Below the pieces are notes generated by a model. It ran no database searches. It saw nothing but the letters and a program-made list of their open reading frames with translations, and was not told the origin of the DNA. The position numbers were made by a program, and so were the translations under genes. From assembly GCA_023424965.1 (NCBI GenBank), contig JAFADI010000100.1, positions 1 through 64,000 of the forward strand: a DNA stretch of 64,000 nucleotides. The letters run 5' to 3'. Numbering within the stretch: position 1 is the stretch's first letter; every line of letters begins with the position of its first letter. Below, one piece after another: positions 42,666 to 51,774 of the stretch. The DNA comes from Bacillota bacterium (GTDB taxonomy: Bacteria > Bacillota > Clostridia > Acetivibrionales > JAFADI01).

Positions 42666-43727
42666 CTATTCATACCGGATGATGCATTTCTTTTTCAACT
42701 GTTTGGCTTCAATTTTTTCAAAGGCGGACAGGATATCTTTGAAGTCGATGATGTCGGAAATATAATCATCAAAGGAGATGATTCCGTCCTTCAGCCAGGC
42801 CACCACCTGATGATTGGCCAGATACTCCTCCACTTTGTCCGGCATCTGCTGAAAACGCAGATTCCAGTTATAGGGAGCCTTTGTCCAGTCGATTTCGGCC
42901 TTGGTATTTGCGGAAATACCATAGCAGCATATGCTTCCCCTGTCCTTTATCAGCAGCATGGCCTCGTTGATAACATCCGTGGCCCCCACGGCATCAATGA
43001 CATAATCTACTCCCCCGGGGCACAGCTCCCTGATCTTTTTCACGTTGTCCCTGTCCTTTGCATCCAACCCGTAGTCTGCGCCCAATGCCACCGCAGTCTG
43101 TACCTTATCTTCCACATGTTTGTCTATGGCAATAATCGGACTGGCACCCAGAATGCGCAAAAACTTGACAAAGGTCAGGCCTACGGGTCCGCACCCATAC
43201 ACAACGGCACTCTGGTTTTCTTTGATTCCGAAGACTTTTATGGCGCTGAGCACCTCTCTGAAGGTGACAATCATCGCCGCTTTCACCGGATCGAATTCCT
43301 CCGGCACCACGGTTTGCGCGTAGGCCTTGTCGGGAAAAGCCTCCGAATTCAGCAAAAAGCCTTCGCTTTTGCACGCCTGTGCGTCGTATACCACCCCGTA
43401 TTCCGAGTAACCTCCCCAGCCGGTATCGAATTCTCCGATTTTGTCGCAGAAGGGCATCATTACAATATCACCAACCTTGAAAGAGGTGACCTTGCTTCCC
43501 ACTTCCACCACTCTCCCCACCGCTTCATGTCCAAGCATGATGGGATAGTTTTCAACGGGCATGCCTTTAAAATTCCTGTGAATCAATTTCCCGTCCGTCC
43601 CGTTACAAATTCCGCAGCTGATGGTCTTCACCAGGGCCTGCCACGCATTGTACTCAGGAACCCGGCACTCCTCGACGCTCAGTCTTCCCTCCCTGTCTAC
43701 AACAAGGGTCTTCATCCTTTTCTCCAT
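42666..43727 (-). CDS. Zinc-dependent alcohol (polyol) dehydrogenase, MDR family
   Basis: The 353-residue medium-chain dehydrogenase has the catalytic-zinc cysteine region TISCGICNGTDGKL and LGHEAVGRVVEVGSKV. Its Rossmann segment is VVYGCGPVGLTFVKFLRILGA. The four-cysteine structural-zinc loop of classical ADH is not evident, which is usual for sorbitol/threonine-type members. ATG 43727 follows GGGGAG. It probably oxidises a sugar alcohol or related sugar to a ketose feeding the PfkB kinase and aldolase. Confidence 0.88.
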   Translation of the reverse strand: MEKRMKTLVVDREGRLSVEECRVPEYNAWQALVKTISCGICNGTDGKLIHRNFKGMPVENYPIMLGHEAVGRVVEVGSKVTSFKVGDIVMMPFCDKIGEFDTGWGGYSEYGVVYDAQACKSEGFLLNSEAFPDKAYAQTVVPEEFDPVKAAMIVTFREVLSAIKVFGIKENQSAVVYGCGPVGLTFVKFLRILGASPIIAIDKHVEDKVQTAVALGADYGLDAKDRDNVKKIRELCPGGVDYVIDAVGATDVINEAMLLIKDRGSICCYGISANTKAEIDWTKAPYNWNLRFQQMPDKVEEYLANHQVVAWLKDGIISFDDYISDIIDFKDILSAFEKIEAKQLKKKCIIRYE

Positions 43728-43996
43728 GCTTTTCTCCCCCTCTTGAATATTTTTCATTTAATAGTTAAATACTTAATTTAACTATTAAAATAATAAATAT
43801 ATATTTCTATGGATGCCATTAAATTCCTCTTTTTTTCAGAAAATAAGTTTTATTTTTAACCCCGCTGGAGGCTGTTGAAATGAAGGCCGTTTTCCGATAT
43901 AATTACCATAACTCCATTTTTTCGACATAATACAACAACGTTCGACAATTCTTCAAAATAAATTTATTCATTGCGGTAGAAACAATGGGAGGTTCT

Positions 43997-45685
43997 ATGC
44001 ACTTACGGTTAAGAGGAAAACTGTTGACTCTGTTCATTTCATTACTGGCAGCTTTTACTTTAATTCTGCTGCTCACCGTCCATATGCAGGTATCAAATCT
44101 GGCGCAGGAAAGTCTTATGTCCAAAGTGAATTCCGATTTGAAGCTGGGACTGGCCTTCCTGGATGAAAAGTACAGGGGAGCTTGGACGGTAAAAGAGGGA
44201 AAGTTTTACAAAGGAGACAAGCTCATCAATGAGGACCATTCCCTTGTTGACGAAATCAATAGCTATACGGCCGACATCGTGACTATTTTTATGGGTGATA
44301 CCAGGGTATCCACCAACGTTTTAAAAGAAGACGGAACCAGAGCCGTGGGAACCAAAGTTTCCGAGATAATTGCCGAAGAAGTCCTGGATCAGGGAAAAGA
44401 ACATACCGGGCTTGTAAATGTCCATGGCAAGGATTATGAGGGCAGGTACATTCCTTTAAAAGACGGCAGCGGAAAGAACGTGGGCATATTGTTCATGGGG
44501 GTGCTCAAAAGTGAATCCGACCGTTCCATCCTGCGGCTGGAAACCAACATGGTGGTTGTAAATATCCTTGTGATCATTGCAGCAATCGTTCTTGTCATTC
44601 TTTTTACCAACCCCATCATCAAGAGTGTCAACAAAATTGTTTCGGTGATTGAAGGCATTGCATCGGGCAATTTCAAGGTAAAGGCCGATGTAAAAAGAAA
44701 AGACGAAATCGGGGTCATCGCCAAAAACGTCAATATCATGGTGGAAAAGGTGGGTTCGCTGGTTTATGACATCAAAGAGGCAAGCCTCACGGTCTCTTCC
44801 TCCTCCCAGCAGGTAATGGCATCCTCCGAAGAGATCTGCAAGGTAGCGGAGCAAGTGGCGGAAGCCATCGACGAGGTCGCCAGGGGCGCCATGGAACAGG
44901 CTGCTACCACCGAGAACGGCAACAGGCAGATCCAGGGAATCGTTAAAAGCCTGGACCAGATAACGGAGGAAATGAACAACTCCAAAAAGCTGGCCCAGCA
45001 GGCAAAGGAAATCGTGCAGGCCGGCGGGAAATCCGTTGAAATACAGGAACTGAAAATGGGTGAAAACAGGCAGCTTTCCTGCAATGCCGCCGTTGCAATC
45101 ACCGAGCTTTCTATTAAGTCCAATGAGATCGGTCAGATTCTGGAAGTCATAAAAAGCATCGCGGAGCAAACAAACTTGCTGGCTCTGAATGCGGCCATTG
45201 AAGCCGCCAGAGCCGGTGAGGCTGGGAAAGGCTTCGCCGTAGTGGCGGACGAGGTCCGGAAGCTGGCGGAGCAGTCGGGTGTTTCGGTCAAAAAAATTGC
45301 CGGAATGATCACTGAGGTCCGGGAGAGTGTGGACAAAGCGGTGGCTGAAATGGGTAAGGCGGAAGAGTCCGTGGCCCAGCAGTCGGACGCTCTTGCAAAT
45401 ACCGTCAACGCATTTAAAGAAATCAAATGGATGGTGGAATCCATCTCCGATAAAATTGAAACAGTGACGGAAGCCTCCGATGCATTGTATGAAAACGCCA
45501 AAATCGCAGGCGACGGGATCACCGGTATCGCCAGCATCGCCCAGCAAACAGCGGCCGGAACGGAAGAAGTATCCGCATCCACCGAAGAGCAGACCTCCAT
45601 CATCAACCAAATCTCAGGCTCTGCCGACAATCTGGCAAAACTGGCCTCTGAACTGCGGGAGAAAGTCGAAAAATTCAACGTCTGA
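43997..45685 (+). CDS. Methyl-accepting chemotaxis protein
   Basis: The 562-residue chemoreceptor has an N-terminal helix (about 6-28), an extracytoplasmic single-Cache-like domain, a second helix near 185-205, a HAMP domain and a long coiled coil. The conserved hairpin tip is IAEQTNLLALNAAIEAARAGEAGKGFAVVADEVRKLAEQS. No C-terminal CheR/CheB tether is seen. ATG 43997 follows GGGAGG. Upstream, CCGATAT at 43894-43900 resembles the -10 of a flagellar sigma promoter, but the -35 spacing is poor. It is divergent from the dehydrogenase gene, so the ligand might be related to that locus. Confidence 0.93.
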   Translation: MHLRLRGKLLTLFISLLAAFTLILLLTVHMQVSNLAQESLMSKVNSDLKLGLAFLDEKYRGAWTVKEGKFYKGDKLINEDHSLVDEINSYTADIVTIFMGDTRVSTNVLKEDGTRAVGTKVSEIIAEEVLDQGKEHTGLVNVHGKDYEGRYIPLKDGSGKNVGILFMGVLKSESDRSILRLETNMVVVNILVIIAAIVLVILFTNPIIKSVNKIVSVIEGIASGNFKVKADVKRKDEIGVIAKNVNIMVEKVGSLVYDIKEASLTVSSSSQQVMASSEEICKVAEQVAEAIDEVARGAMEQAATTENGNRQIQGIVKSLDQITEEMNNSKKLAQQAKEIVQAGGKSVEIQELKMGENRQLSCNAAVAITELSIKSNEIGQILEVIKSIAEQTNLLALNAAIEAARAGEAGKGFAVVADEVRKLAEQSGVSVKKIAGMITEVRESVDKAVAEMGKAEESVAQQSDALANTVNAFKEIKWMVESISDKIETVTEASDALYENAKIAGDGITGIASIAQQTAAGTEEVSASTEEQTSIINQISGSADNLAKLASELREKVEKFNV

Positions 45686-45698
45686 GTCTACGGCCCCT

Positions 45699-45732
45699 AA
45701 ACCTCCATACCGTAAAATATGGAGGTTTTTTT
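45699..45732 (+). terminator. Rho-independent terminator
   Basis: AAACCTCCATA...TATGGAGGTTT followed by a T-run just after the chemoreceptor stop. Confidence 0.9.
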
Positions 45733-45817
45733 ATTTCCACCTTTTGCTATGGAAAAGTATTTGATATAATGGTGCTAATTTACATTATTCTATTTTTTTC
45801 TACAAAGGGGCGGTCAA

Positions 45818-46978
45818 ATGAAGGATTTTATCAATGAACTTGTCGCTTTATATGGATTACTGAACAAGAACGTATCGGTTGAAGACACCCTGGAACATAT
45901 ATTTAAAACCTTCAAAGAATTCCTGCCTTTTGACAGGATCTGCATCGCTTTGCTGGACGGCTCGGAAAATGTGTATTCCCAGGCTATCCGCTCCGACTAT
46001 CCTCCTATCCTGGAGAAAGGTTTTGCCGTCAGTCTGTATGATACTTCCCTGAAAAATGTCATCGCCACAAAGCTGCCCCGCGTAATCAACAACTATGCCG
46101 AGTATTTGGGTGTAAACCCGGCTTCCGAACCCACCAGGCTCATCCTGGAGGAGGCCATCATGGCAAGCATCGCCTGTCCGCTGGTAACCAACGACCTCTG
46201 TTTCGGGGTCCTGATTTTTTCCAGCAAAACACCGGGCATATACAATGACACCCACGTGGAGCTTGTGAAGTTAATTGCAAATCACATGGCCATTGCCATT
46301 GAAAAGAACCTGCTGATAGACGATTTGATCCTCGCTTCCATCACCGGCTTCGCCCGGCTTGTAGAGGCCAAAGACAATGACACCGGTTCCCACCTTGAGA
46401 GAATGCAGAACTATTCCAAAATCATCGCCCTGGGACTGCAAAAAACGGAGAAATACAGGGATGTCATTGACGATGCCTTTATTGACGATGTCTTCCGGTT
46501 CAGCCCTCTTCACGATATAGGAAAGGTGGGCATCGCCGACGGAATTCTTTTAAAACCTGCCAAGCTCACTCCCGAAGAATTCGAGGTCATGAAAAAGCAC
46601 ACCATCATCGGCTGTGATGTGCTGCGCAAGGCCAGCAACAACCTTTTAAGAAACGGAAGGCATTTCTTTGACGTAGGGATTGAAATCGCCCTGGGCCACC
46701 ATGAAAAATATAATGGCAAGGGTTATCCCTACGGCCTTTCAGGTGACGAAATCCCGCTTTCCGCCAGAATCGTCATGGTGGCCGACGTCTTTGACGCCCT
46801 CACTTCAAAACGGGTTTATAAAAGCGCCTTTGCCATCGACGACGCCTTCAACATCATCGTGGACGAAAGCGGAAAAAGCTTTGACCCCGACGTGGTACAG
46901 ACCCTGCTGGACAGCAAGGACCTGGTTCTGGAAGTATACCAGAAATACCACGAAGGTGTGGATTTGGAAAGACGATAA
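45818..46978 (+). CDS. GAF domain HD-GYP protein, probable cyclic-di-GMP phosphodiesterase
   Basis: The 386-residue soluble protein has an N-terminal GAF domain (about 10-165) and a C-terminal HD-GYP domain. The HD motif is FSPLHDIGKVGIADGILLKP, the second histidine pair is IALGHHEKYNGKGYPYGLSG (the GYP motif), and VMVADVFDALTSKR follows. All expected metal ligands appear intact, so hydrolysis of c-di-GMP is likely. It follows the chemoreceptor gene but has its own leader after a terminator. The GAF ligand is unknown. Confidence 0.92.
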   Translation: MKDFINELVALYGLLNKNVSVEDTLEHIFKTFKEFLPFDRICIALLDGSENVYSQAIRSDYPPILEKGFAVSLYDTSLKNVIATKLPRVINNYAEYLGVNPASEPTRLILEEAIMASIACPLVTNDLCFGVLIFSSKTPGIYNDTHVELVKLIANHMAIAIEKNLLIDDLILASITGFARLVEAKDNDTGSHLERMQNYSKIIALGLQKTEKYRDVIDDAFIDDVFRFSPLHDIGKVGIADGILLKPAKLTPEEFEVMKKHTIIGCDVLRKASNNLLRNGRHFFDVGIEIALGHHEKYNGKGYPYGLSGDEIPLSARIVMVADVFDALTSKRVYKSAFAIDDAFNIIVDESGKSFDPDVVQTLLDSKDLVLEVYQKYHEGVDLERR

Positions 46979-47008
46979 CAATCGTACAGAAGTACAGGCT
47001 GCTGCCTT

Positions 47009-48562
47009 TTATGACAGGTAAATATCCGAAAATTCGATGGCAACAGCCTGTATCAGCCGTTTGTCCCTCTCTTCCGGCAGGCTCTCCCGTTTTGGAGATT
47101 CCGCAAGCCTTGTCACCGGAAGCATGACCGTGAAGCTGCTTCCCTTCCCCTCGCTGCTGTCCACCGTAATCTCCCCTTCAAGAGCGGTTACGAGCATTTT
47201 TACAAGGGACAGGCCGATACCGGTGCCTTCCGATTCCCTTGTCAAGCTGCTGTTCACCTGTCCGAACCGTTCAAAAATAAGCTTTTGCTTCTCCTTGGGT
47301 ATTCCCACGCCTTCGTCCTTGACCGTGATATACACCCTGTTTTTTTTGCAGCTCACCTTCACATAGATGCACTTTCCCTTTGGCGTAAATTTAATTGCGT
47401 TGGACAAAAGGTTCAGCAAAATCCGTTCGAACTTCTCATCGTCAAGAGCCATGACCTTTCTTTCCACATCCGAAGTGAACCGGACTTCAACCCCTTTGGC
47501 TTTTGCATACAACACAGTGGAGTCGGTGATGACTTTGGTTACGGCCACCACATTCATGTTTTTCAGGTACAGCTTTGTGCGCCCTGCTTCCGCCCGGGAC
47601 ACTTCCAGCAGGTTGTTGACCAGGCGCAGCTGCCGGAAAGCATTTTGCCGGATTTTGCCGACAAACCCGCCGATCTTCTCCGACATTTCGTTCTTGTATA
47701 CGGCTTCCATGGTCTGGATTGCCGCATTGATAACCGTCAACGGTGTTTTGAATTCGTGAGCAATAAATGAAAGAAATTCATTTTTTATCAGAATTGTATT
47801 TTCCAGCGCTTCCTTTTGTTTCATCACCTGCTTGACCTGTTCCTCAATGGACCGTCTGGCAAGGACCCTTTCCGTTACAAAAGTCAAAAGGAAAATCAGA
47901 TATTTTGTTCTTCCGTTCTCTTTTATGGGTGTGACGATGTAATCAAAATATATTTCCGTACCGTCGGCCTTAACAGTCTTATATTCTTTGCCATAGCAGG
48001 ACTTTTCCGTCTCAAGCACTTCTTTGATTTTCTCATCCCCAGGAAAATCCACCCAGCCCGGCGGGAGGTTATTCAAGGTTTTCCCCAAAAGACCCTCCGG
48101 TTTATTGCATGGCTCCGGGACCAGTTCCAGGTACCTCTCGTTTGCTTTTAAAAACATGAGCTCAGGAACGCTGCAAACCGCAACACCCAGATTGTTGTCA
48201 CTGCAAAGCTTGTCCAGCAAAGGCATGCTGTCTTCAATCCTGGAATTGGGTTTTTCCACGATGATGTAAATTCTTTCATTTTTGCCAAGGCCGCTGTGGG
48301 CAGAAACTAGTACCTGCTTCACCTGGTTCGATTTTGTAAAAAGATAAAAGTCCTTTGATTCCTGGTCCGGCGTCGTGCCCTCCCATCCCACATCGGACTT
48401 TAACAGGGTTTTGAATGTCTCTTGTTCTGTTTTACCTAAAAACTCCTCTCTTTTGTAACCTGTGAGGTCGGTCAGCGGGTAGCTCGCTTCCAGAATTTCC
48501 CCATTCCCTGCTAGTATATATGGCATAAATCGTAAATTGCTGAGTTCTGTATCCGGCTTCAA
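47009..48562 (-). CDS. Soluble PAS-domain sensor histidine kinase
   Basis: The 517-residue kinase has no membrane segments. Two PAS-like domains (about 10-120 and 125-245) precede a short coiled coil. The HisKA domain has SFIAHEFKTPLTVINA, and the ATPase domain has LLNLLSNAIKF, DEGVGIP, RFGQV and EGTGIGLSL. The start is taken as TTG 48562, eight bases after GGAGG; an upstream in-frame ATG is possible. It is orphan: no response regulator adjoins it. Confidence 0.88.
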   Translation of the reverse strand: MKPDTELSNLRFMPYILAGNGEILEASYPLTDLTGYKREEFLGKTEQETFKTLLKSDVGWEGTTPDQESKDFYLFTKSNQVKQVLVSAHSGLGKNERIYIIVEKPNSRIEDSMPLLDKLCSDNNLGVAVCSVPELMFLKANERYLELVPEPCNKPEGLLGKTLNNLPPGWVDFPGDEKIKEVLETEKSCYGKEYKTVKADGTEIYFDYIVTPIKENGRTKYLIFLLTFVTERVLARRSIEEQVKQVMKQKEALENTILIKNEFLSFIAHEFKTPLTVINAAIQTMEAVYKNEMSEKIGGFVGKIRQNAFRQLRLVNNLLEVSRAEAGRTKLYLKNMNVVAVTKVITDSTVLYAKAKGVEVRFTSDVERKVMALDDEKFERILLNLLSNAIKFTPKGKCIYVKVSCKKNRVYITVKDEGVGIPKEKQKLIFERFGQVNSSLTRESEGTGIGLSLVKMLVTALEGEITVDSSEGKGSSFTVMLPVTRLAESPKRESLPEERDKRLIQAVAIEFSDIYLS

Positions 48563-48692
48563 TAGTATAACCTCCATATATAATTGTGCTCCCACGCTCT
48601 ATTGTATGCCAAACCTGAATAAAATTCCATATTAAACTTTCATTTTTTGACATGGAAAAAATACAGCCTTATGGAATGGGTCCCGCAAAATT

Positions 48693-48935
48693 TTATGTCC
48701 AGGCGTCCAATACCCTGAAATCGTCGCCTTCCACGTCAACAAAAATGTTTATTACAGGGGAATTCACATGATCCACGCGGGCAATAAAGGAATTGTATCC
48801 CGCTCTTTGAATCAGTACCCGGGTTTCTCCGCCACAAGAGTATCCTTTAAATGCCTCAAGAATTTTGTCCTGAATTTCTTCCCTGGAACAAATGCCTATT
48901 TTTTTGATTTTTTCAACTACTTCGTCAACTCGCAC
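48693..48935 (-). CDS. Hypothetical protein (80 aa)
   Basis: A small soluble protein of mixed alpha/beta character begins MRVDEVVEKIKKIGI. It has two cysteines, no membrane segment and no signal peptide. AAGGAGT lies seven bases before the ATG, a convincing ribosome site. I do not recognise the family. A hairpin (49032-49067) lies upstream. Confidence 0.7.
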   Translation of the reverse strand: MRVDEVVEKIKKIGICSREEIQDKILEAFKGYSCGGETRVLIQRAGYNSFIARVDHVNSPVINIFVDVEGDDFRVLDAWT

Positions 48936-49031
48936 ATAAAGACTCCTTTCTCTTCTGTAGAAATAGGGTGTAAAGATTTTCCCTTTAGTATTTCCAATTT
49001 TACAAGTTATACCCTTTCCCTATAAATATTC

Positions 49032-49067
49032 GAGGGGATATGGTACTTTTTCGTCCCTTATCCCCTC
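49032..49067. repeat. Inverted repeat upstream of the 80-aa gene
   Basis: GAGGGGATA-N18-TATCCCCTC without a T-run. It lies between the SLH gene terminator and the 80-aa gene, possibly in that gene's leader. The rest of the 300-base gap shows nothing else that I can support. Confidence 0.5.
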
Positions 49068-49165
49068 AAATGCCACACACATATATTCAAATAATTGGAA
49101 TACCGTCACAGAGGTAAAAATCCTCTCACTTTATTCAAGGTTTACCCCTCCCATTTTCGATTAAA

Positions 49166-49211
49166 CACAAAAAGGAACCCGGGTAAAATAAATGTATTTT
49201 ACCCGGGTTCC
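49166..49211 (-). terminator. Rho-independent terminator of the SLH gene
   Basis: The 17-base perfect stem GGAACCCGGGTAAAATA / TATTTTACCCGGGTTCC is followed on the minus strand by TTTTTGTG. Confidence 0.92.
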
Positions 49212-49235
49212 TCTCTCATTTGAAAAATACAGGTT

Positions 49236-51443
49236 TTATTTTGTGAACGCCTTTGCAAATTCCAGGATCGTTTGCTTGCTTTCCGTGAACCTGTCGATAA
49301 CTACCGCCGCCTGCTGGCGTTCGGCCCGGCCTTTTGCATCAAAGATTTTGACGCCGCTTCCCTTCATCAGGCCGGTGGACATGGCAAATTCCACATAGTC
49401 TTTTGCCCAGTCCGATATCTTATCCTTATCGTTAAGACTGTTTACATTTTCCGGTTCAAGCTTTCCTGCAAGGCTGTCATCGGATATTCCGAGGGAACGC
49501 ACAAACATTGTGGCAATTTCCTCCCTGGTACAGACTTTATCCGTCCCGAACTGGTCGGAAGACAGGCCTTTTACAATCCCTTCCCTGTAGGCGGCCTCCA
49601 CATAGCTGTATGCCCAGTGGTCCCTGGGTACATCCTTAAATGTGGCATTCTCAGGTACATTGCCGGTATCGATGTTCAGGGAGTTCACCAGCATCTTTAT
49701 CATTTCCGCCCGGCTGACAGCGTTCCGGGGATTGAAGTGGCCGTTTTCGTTTCCGGAGATGATATTTCTCTTGTTCAGATTGATGATGGACTGCTTTGCA
49801 TAATCTGCGCTGGAATCAATATCCTTGATTGTGATTTCAGGCCCTGAGCTTTCCTCTCCGGCCTCCAAATCCTCCGCAGCCACAAATGCCTGCTGCCCCG
49901 ACGGAAGCAGTATACGGTAAAAGTCTCCATCCTGGCGCAGAATGCGAAGCTGCGTTCCTTCCGGAAGCCTGTCGGTCACGCCATAGTGTTCCATGGGGCC
50001 TTCACGGACTTCCACTTCCTCTTTCACCGTGGTTCCCCATCGTTCGGGGATGTTGTCCAGATCGGCCATCTCCACATAAACTGCCGGAATATGGGCAACT
50101 ACACCGTCCTTGATCAATATCTTGTATGCCCCTCTGGGTTCAGCCCTTTGCGGATCGTAGCCCAGTACGGTGAATACCTGTCCCTTGTAGGCGGTATAGC
50201 CGCTCCCTGTGGGATCAAGGCTTATCAAAACGCTGTCTGTGGAAACCTTCACCTTTTGAACAGGCTGGGGTACGCTTATCTGCATACCGTCGGTAAGCAG
50301 CACTCCGGCATCCTCCATCAGCAATCCCTTATAATATCGATAGTCATCCTGGCTGACATATACATTCACATAATACATGCCGTTGTATGGAGCAAAGCCC
50401 GCAAAATCCTTTCCGTCCCAGGTGAAGGAATAGGTGCCGACCTTTGCATTGTCTTTGGCAAACAAGGGCTGGGTCGCATTATAGCCCATGGAATCGGCCA
50501 TGTACACCGCCAGGTGTGTTACGTCCTCCGCCAGCGTAATTTTCCCCTGCACCATGTCCTGGATTCCGTCACCGTTGGGTGAGATGACAGGCCTGTCCAG
50601 CTCTGCATGGGTAACAATCTGCTGCAGCCTTTCTTTGGGAACTCCACTGTCCTGGCTGTCCACCATGAATTTCGAATTTGTCCAGTACTCCTGTGGATAG
50701 CCGGTAGGATGGTTGTAGTTCAATTCATAGCCCTTGAATACCACATAATACATTCCCCTGGGAACGATCATGCCGTTTTCATCCTTACCGTCCCACGTAA
50801 TTTCATGGACCCCCGGCTCCAACATCTGGCCCTCGGTACTGAAGCGGTCCGTTCCGTCCCTTCCTCCGCTTCTCAGTATGGTCTTAAGGCTGGCATGCCT
50901 GTTTAAGGTAAAGCGTATAGTGACAGGAGAATAGCTGTCATTATAGGACGGCGAAATAACTGCCGCACTAAAAGTAATATTCTCTACCAGCGGTTTGGGG
51001 TTGGGCTCCGCCACAACGGTAATTTTGCCCATGTCGATGGCGCCGGTTTTATTGGAAGCCTCATCGTTCAAATACAGCTTCAAGGTATATTCTCCCGGAG
51101 TCAAAGGCTTTTTCTTTTCCTCGTCCCAGGGAGCCCAGTTCACTTCGTGTTCCGCACTGTAGTCGGAGGTCCAGGGATCCAGTTCGATTTTTGTGGAGCT
51201 TTCATTTCCGATCACGTCAATATAGCCTCTCGTGGGCTCATCCGTTTTTACCACTGCGGTCAGATAACCCGGTACCGCATTTCCCTCGTATGCAAGCACC
51301 CTGGACGAGATACTGCCGGAAAGCATTTTCGGCGCCTGTATATCGCTGCCTGCGGCAAGTGCCAGTGACGGAACCATTGTCAACACCATCACCATTGCCA
51401 GAAGCACTGCAAAAATCCTTTTGACTTCTCTATTTCTTTTCAC
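49236..51443 (-). CDS. S-layer homology domain surface protein with FlgD-type Ig and SH3 domains
   Basis: The 735-residue exported protein has a signal peptide (VKRNREVKR, a hydrophobic core, then SLALAAG). The middle holds beta-rich domains of FlgD-Ig type with repeated W-(D/G)-G-K-D and GMYYV(V/N) motifs. A bacterial SH3 domain (VEVREGPMEHYGVTDRLPEG...) lies near residue 480. Three C-terminal SLH domains (about 542-590, 600-652, 668-720) contain FKDVPRDHWAYSYVEAAYREGIV and related repeats. SLH domains bind pyruvylated wall polymer, so the protein sits on the cell surface. GTG 51443 follows GGGGGG. Confidence 0.9.
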   Translation of the reverse strand: MKRNREVKRIFAVLLAMVMVLTMVPSLALAAGSDIQAPKMLSGSISSRVLAYEGNAVPGYLTAVVKTDEPTRGYIDVIGNESSTKIELDPWTSDYSAEHEVNWAPWDEEKKKPLTPGEYTLKLYLNDEASNKTGAIDMGKITVVAEPNPKPLVENITFSAAVISPSYNDSYSPVTIRFTLNRHASLKTILRSGGRDGTDRFSTEGQMLEPGVHEITWDGKDENGMIVPRGMYYVVFKGYELNYNHPTGYPQEYWTNSKFMVDSQDSGVPKERLQQIVTHAELDRPVISPNGDGIQDMVQGKITLAEDVTHLAVYMADSMGYNATQPLFAKDNAKVGTYSFTWDGKDFAGFAPYNGMYYVNVYVSQDDYRYYKGLLMEDAGVLLTDGMQISVPQPVQKVKVSTDSVLISLDPTGSGYTAYKGQVFTVLGYDPQRAEPRGAYKILIKDGVVAHIPAVYVEMADLDNIPERWGTTVKEEVEVREGPMEHYGVTDRLPEGTQLRILRQDGDFYRILLPSGQQAFVAAEDLEAGEESSGPEITIKDIDSSADYAKQSIINLNKRNIISGNENGHFNPRNAVSRAEMIKMLVNSLNIDTGNVPENATFKDVPRDHWAYSYVEAAYREGIVKGLSSDQFGTDKVCTREEIATMFVRSLGISDDSLAGKLEPENVNSLNDKDKISDWAKDYVEFAMSTGLMKGSGVKIFDAKGRAERQQAAVVIDRFTESKQTILEFAKAFTK

Positions 51444-51774
51444 TAACTTTCCCCCCTTTTCTAAAACGCATACGGATACTATCATAAGTTGCAGCCGGGG
51501 GAAAATTCAAGCTGTAATTAATGGCATTCATCCCACATGGTAAACATCTTTTCCAGGAACTTTATTGTCTGCATAAGCTGTTCTCTAAAGCTGCGGGAAT
51601 TTGAAGCCCGGCTTTTGCCCAGCCTATTGGATGCCGTCTAAACAAATTAGCTTTTCCGGTCATAGCTTTATCTTTTATTTCCTCGCTTTAAGGATGGTCG
51701 GGTCCGTTGACTTCCTTCAGAGCCGGACCTATACTTGAATTAACACCCATATGAAAGGATCGCCGGAGGTTTAT
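51444..51774. other. Intergenic region between divergent SLH and kinase genes
   Basis: About 330 bases holding the divergent promoters. I see no strong promoter match, repeat or RNA element; the stretch near 51660-51700 is AT-rich. Confidence 0.4.

Noticed and set aside
44456..45610. 384-codon frame opposite the chemoreceptor
   Set aside because: It is a shadow frame rich in H, G and F, caused by the repetitive coiled-coil coding on the other strand.
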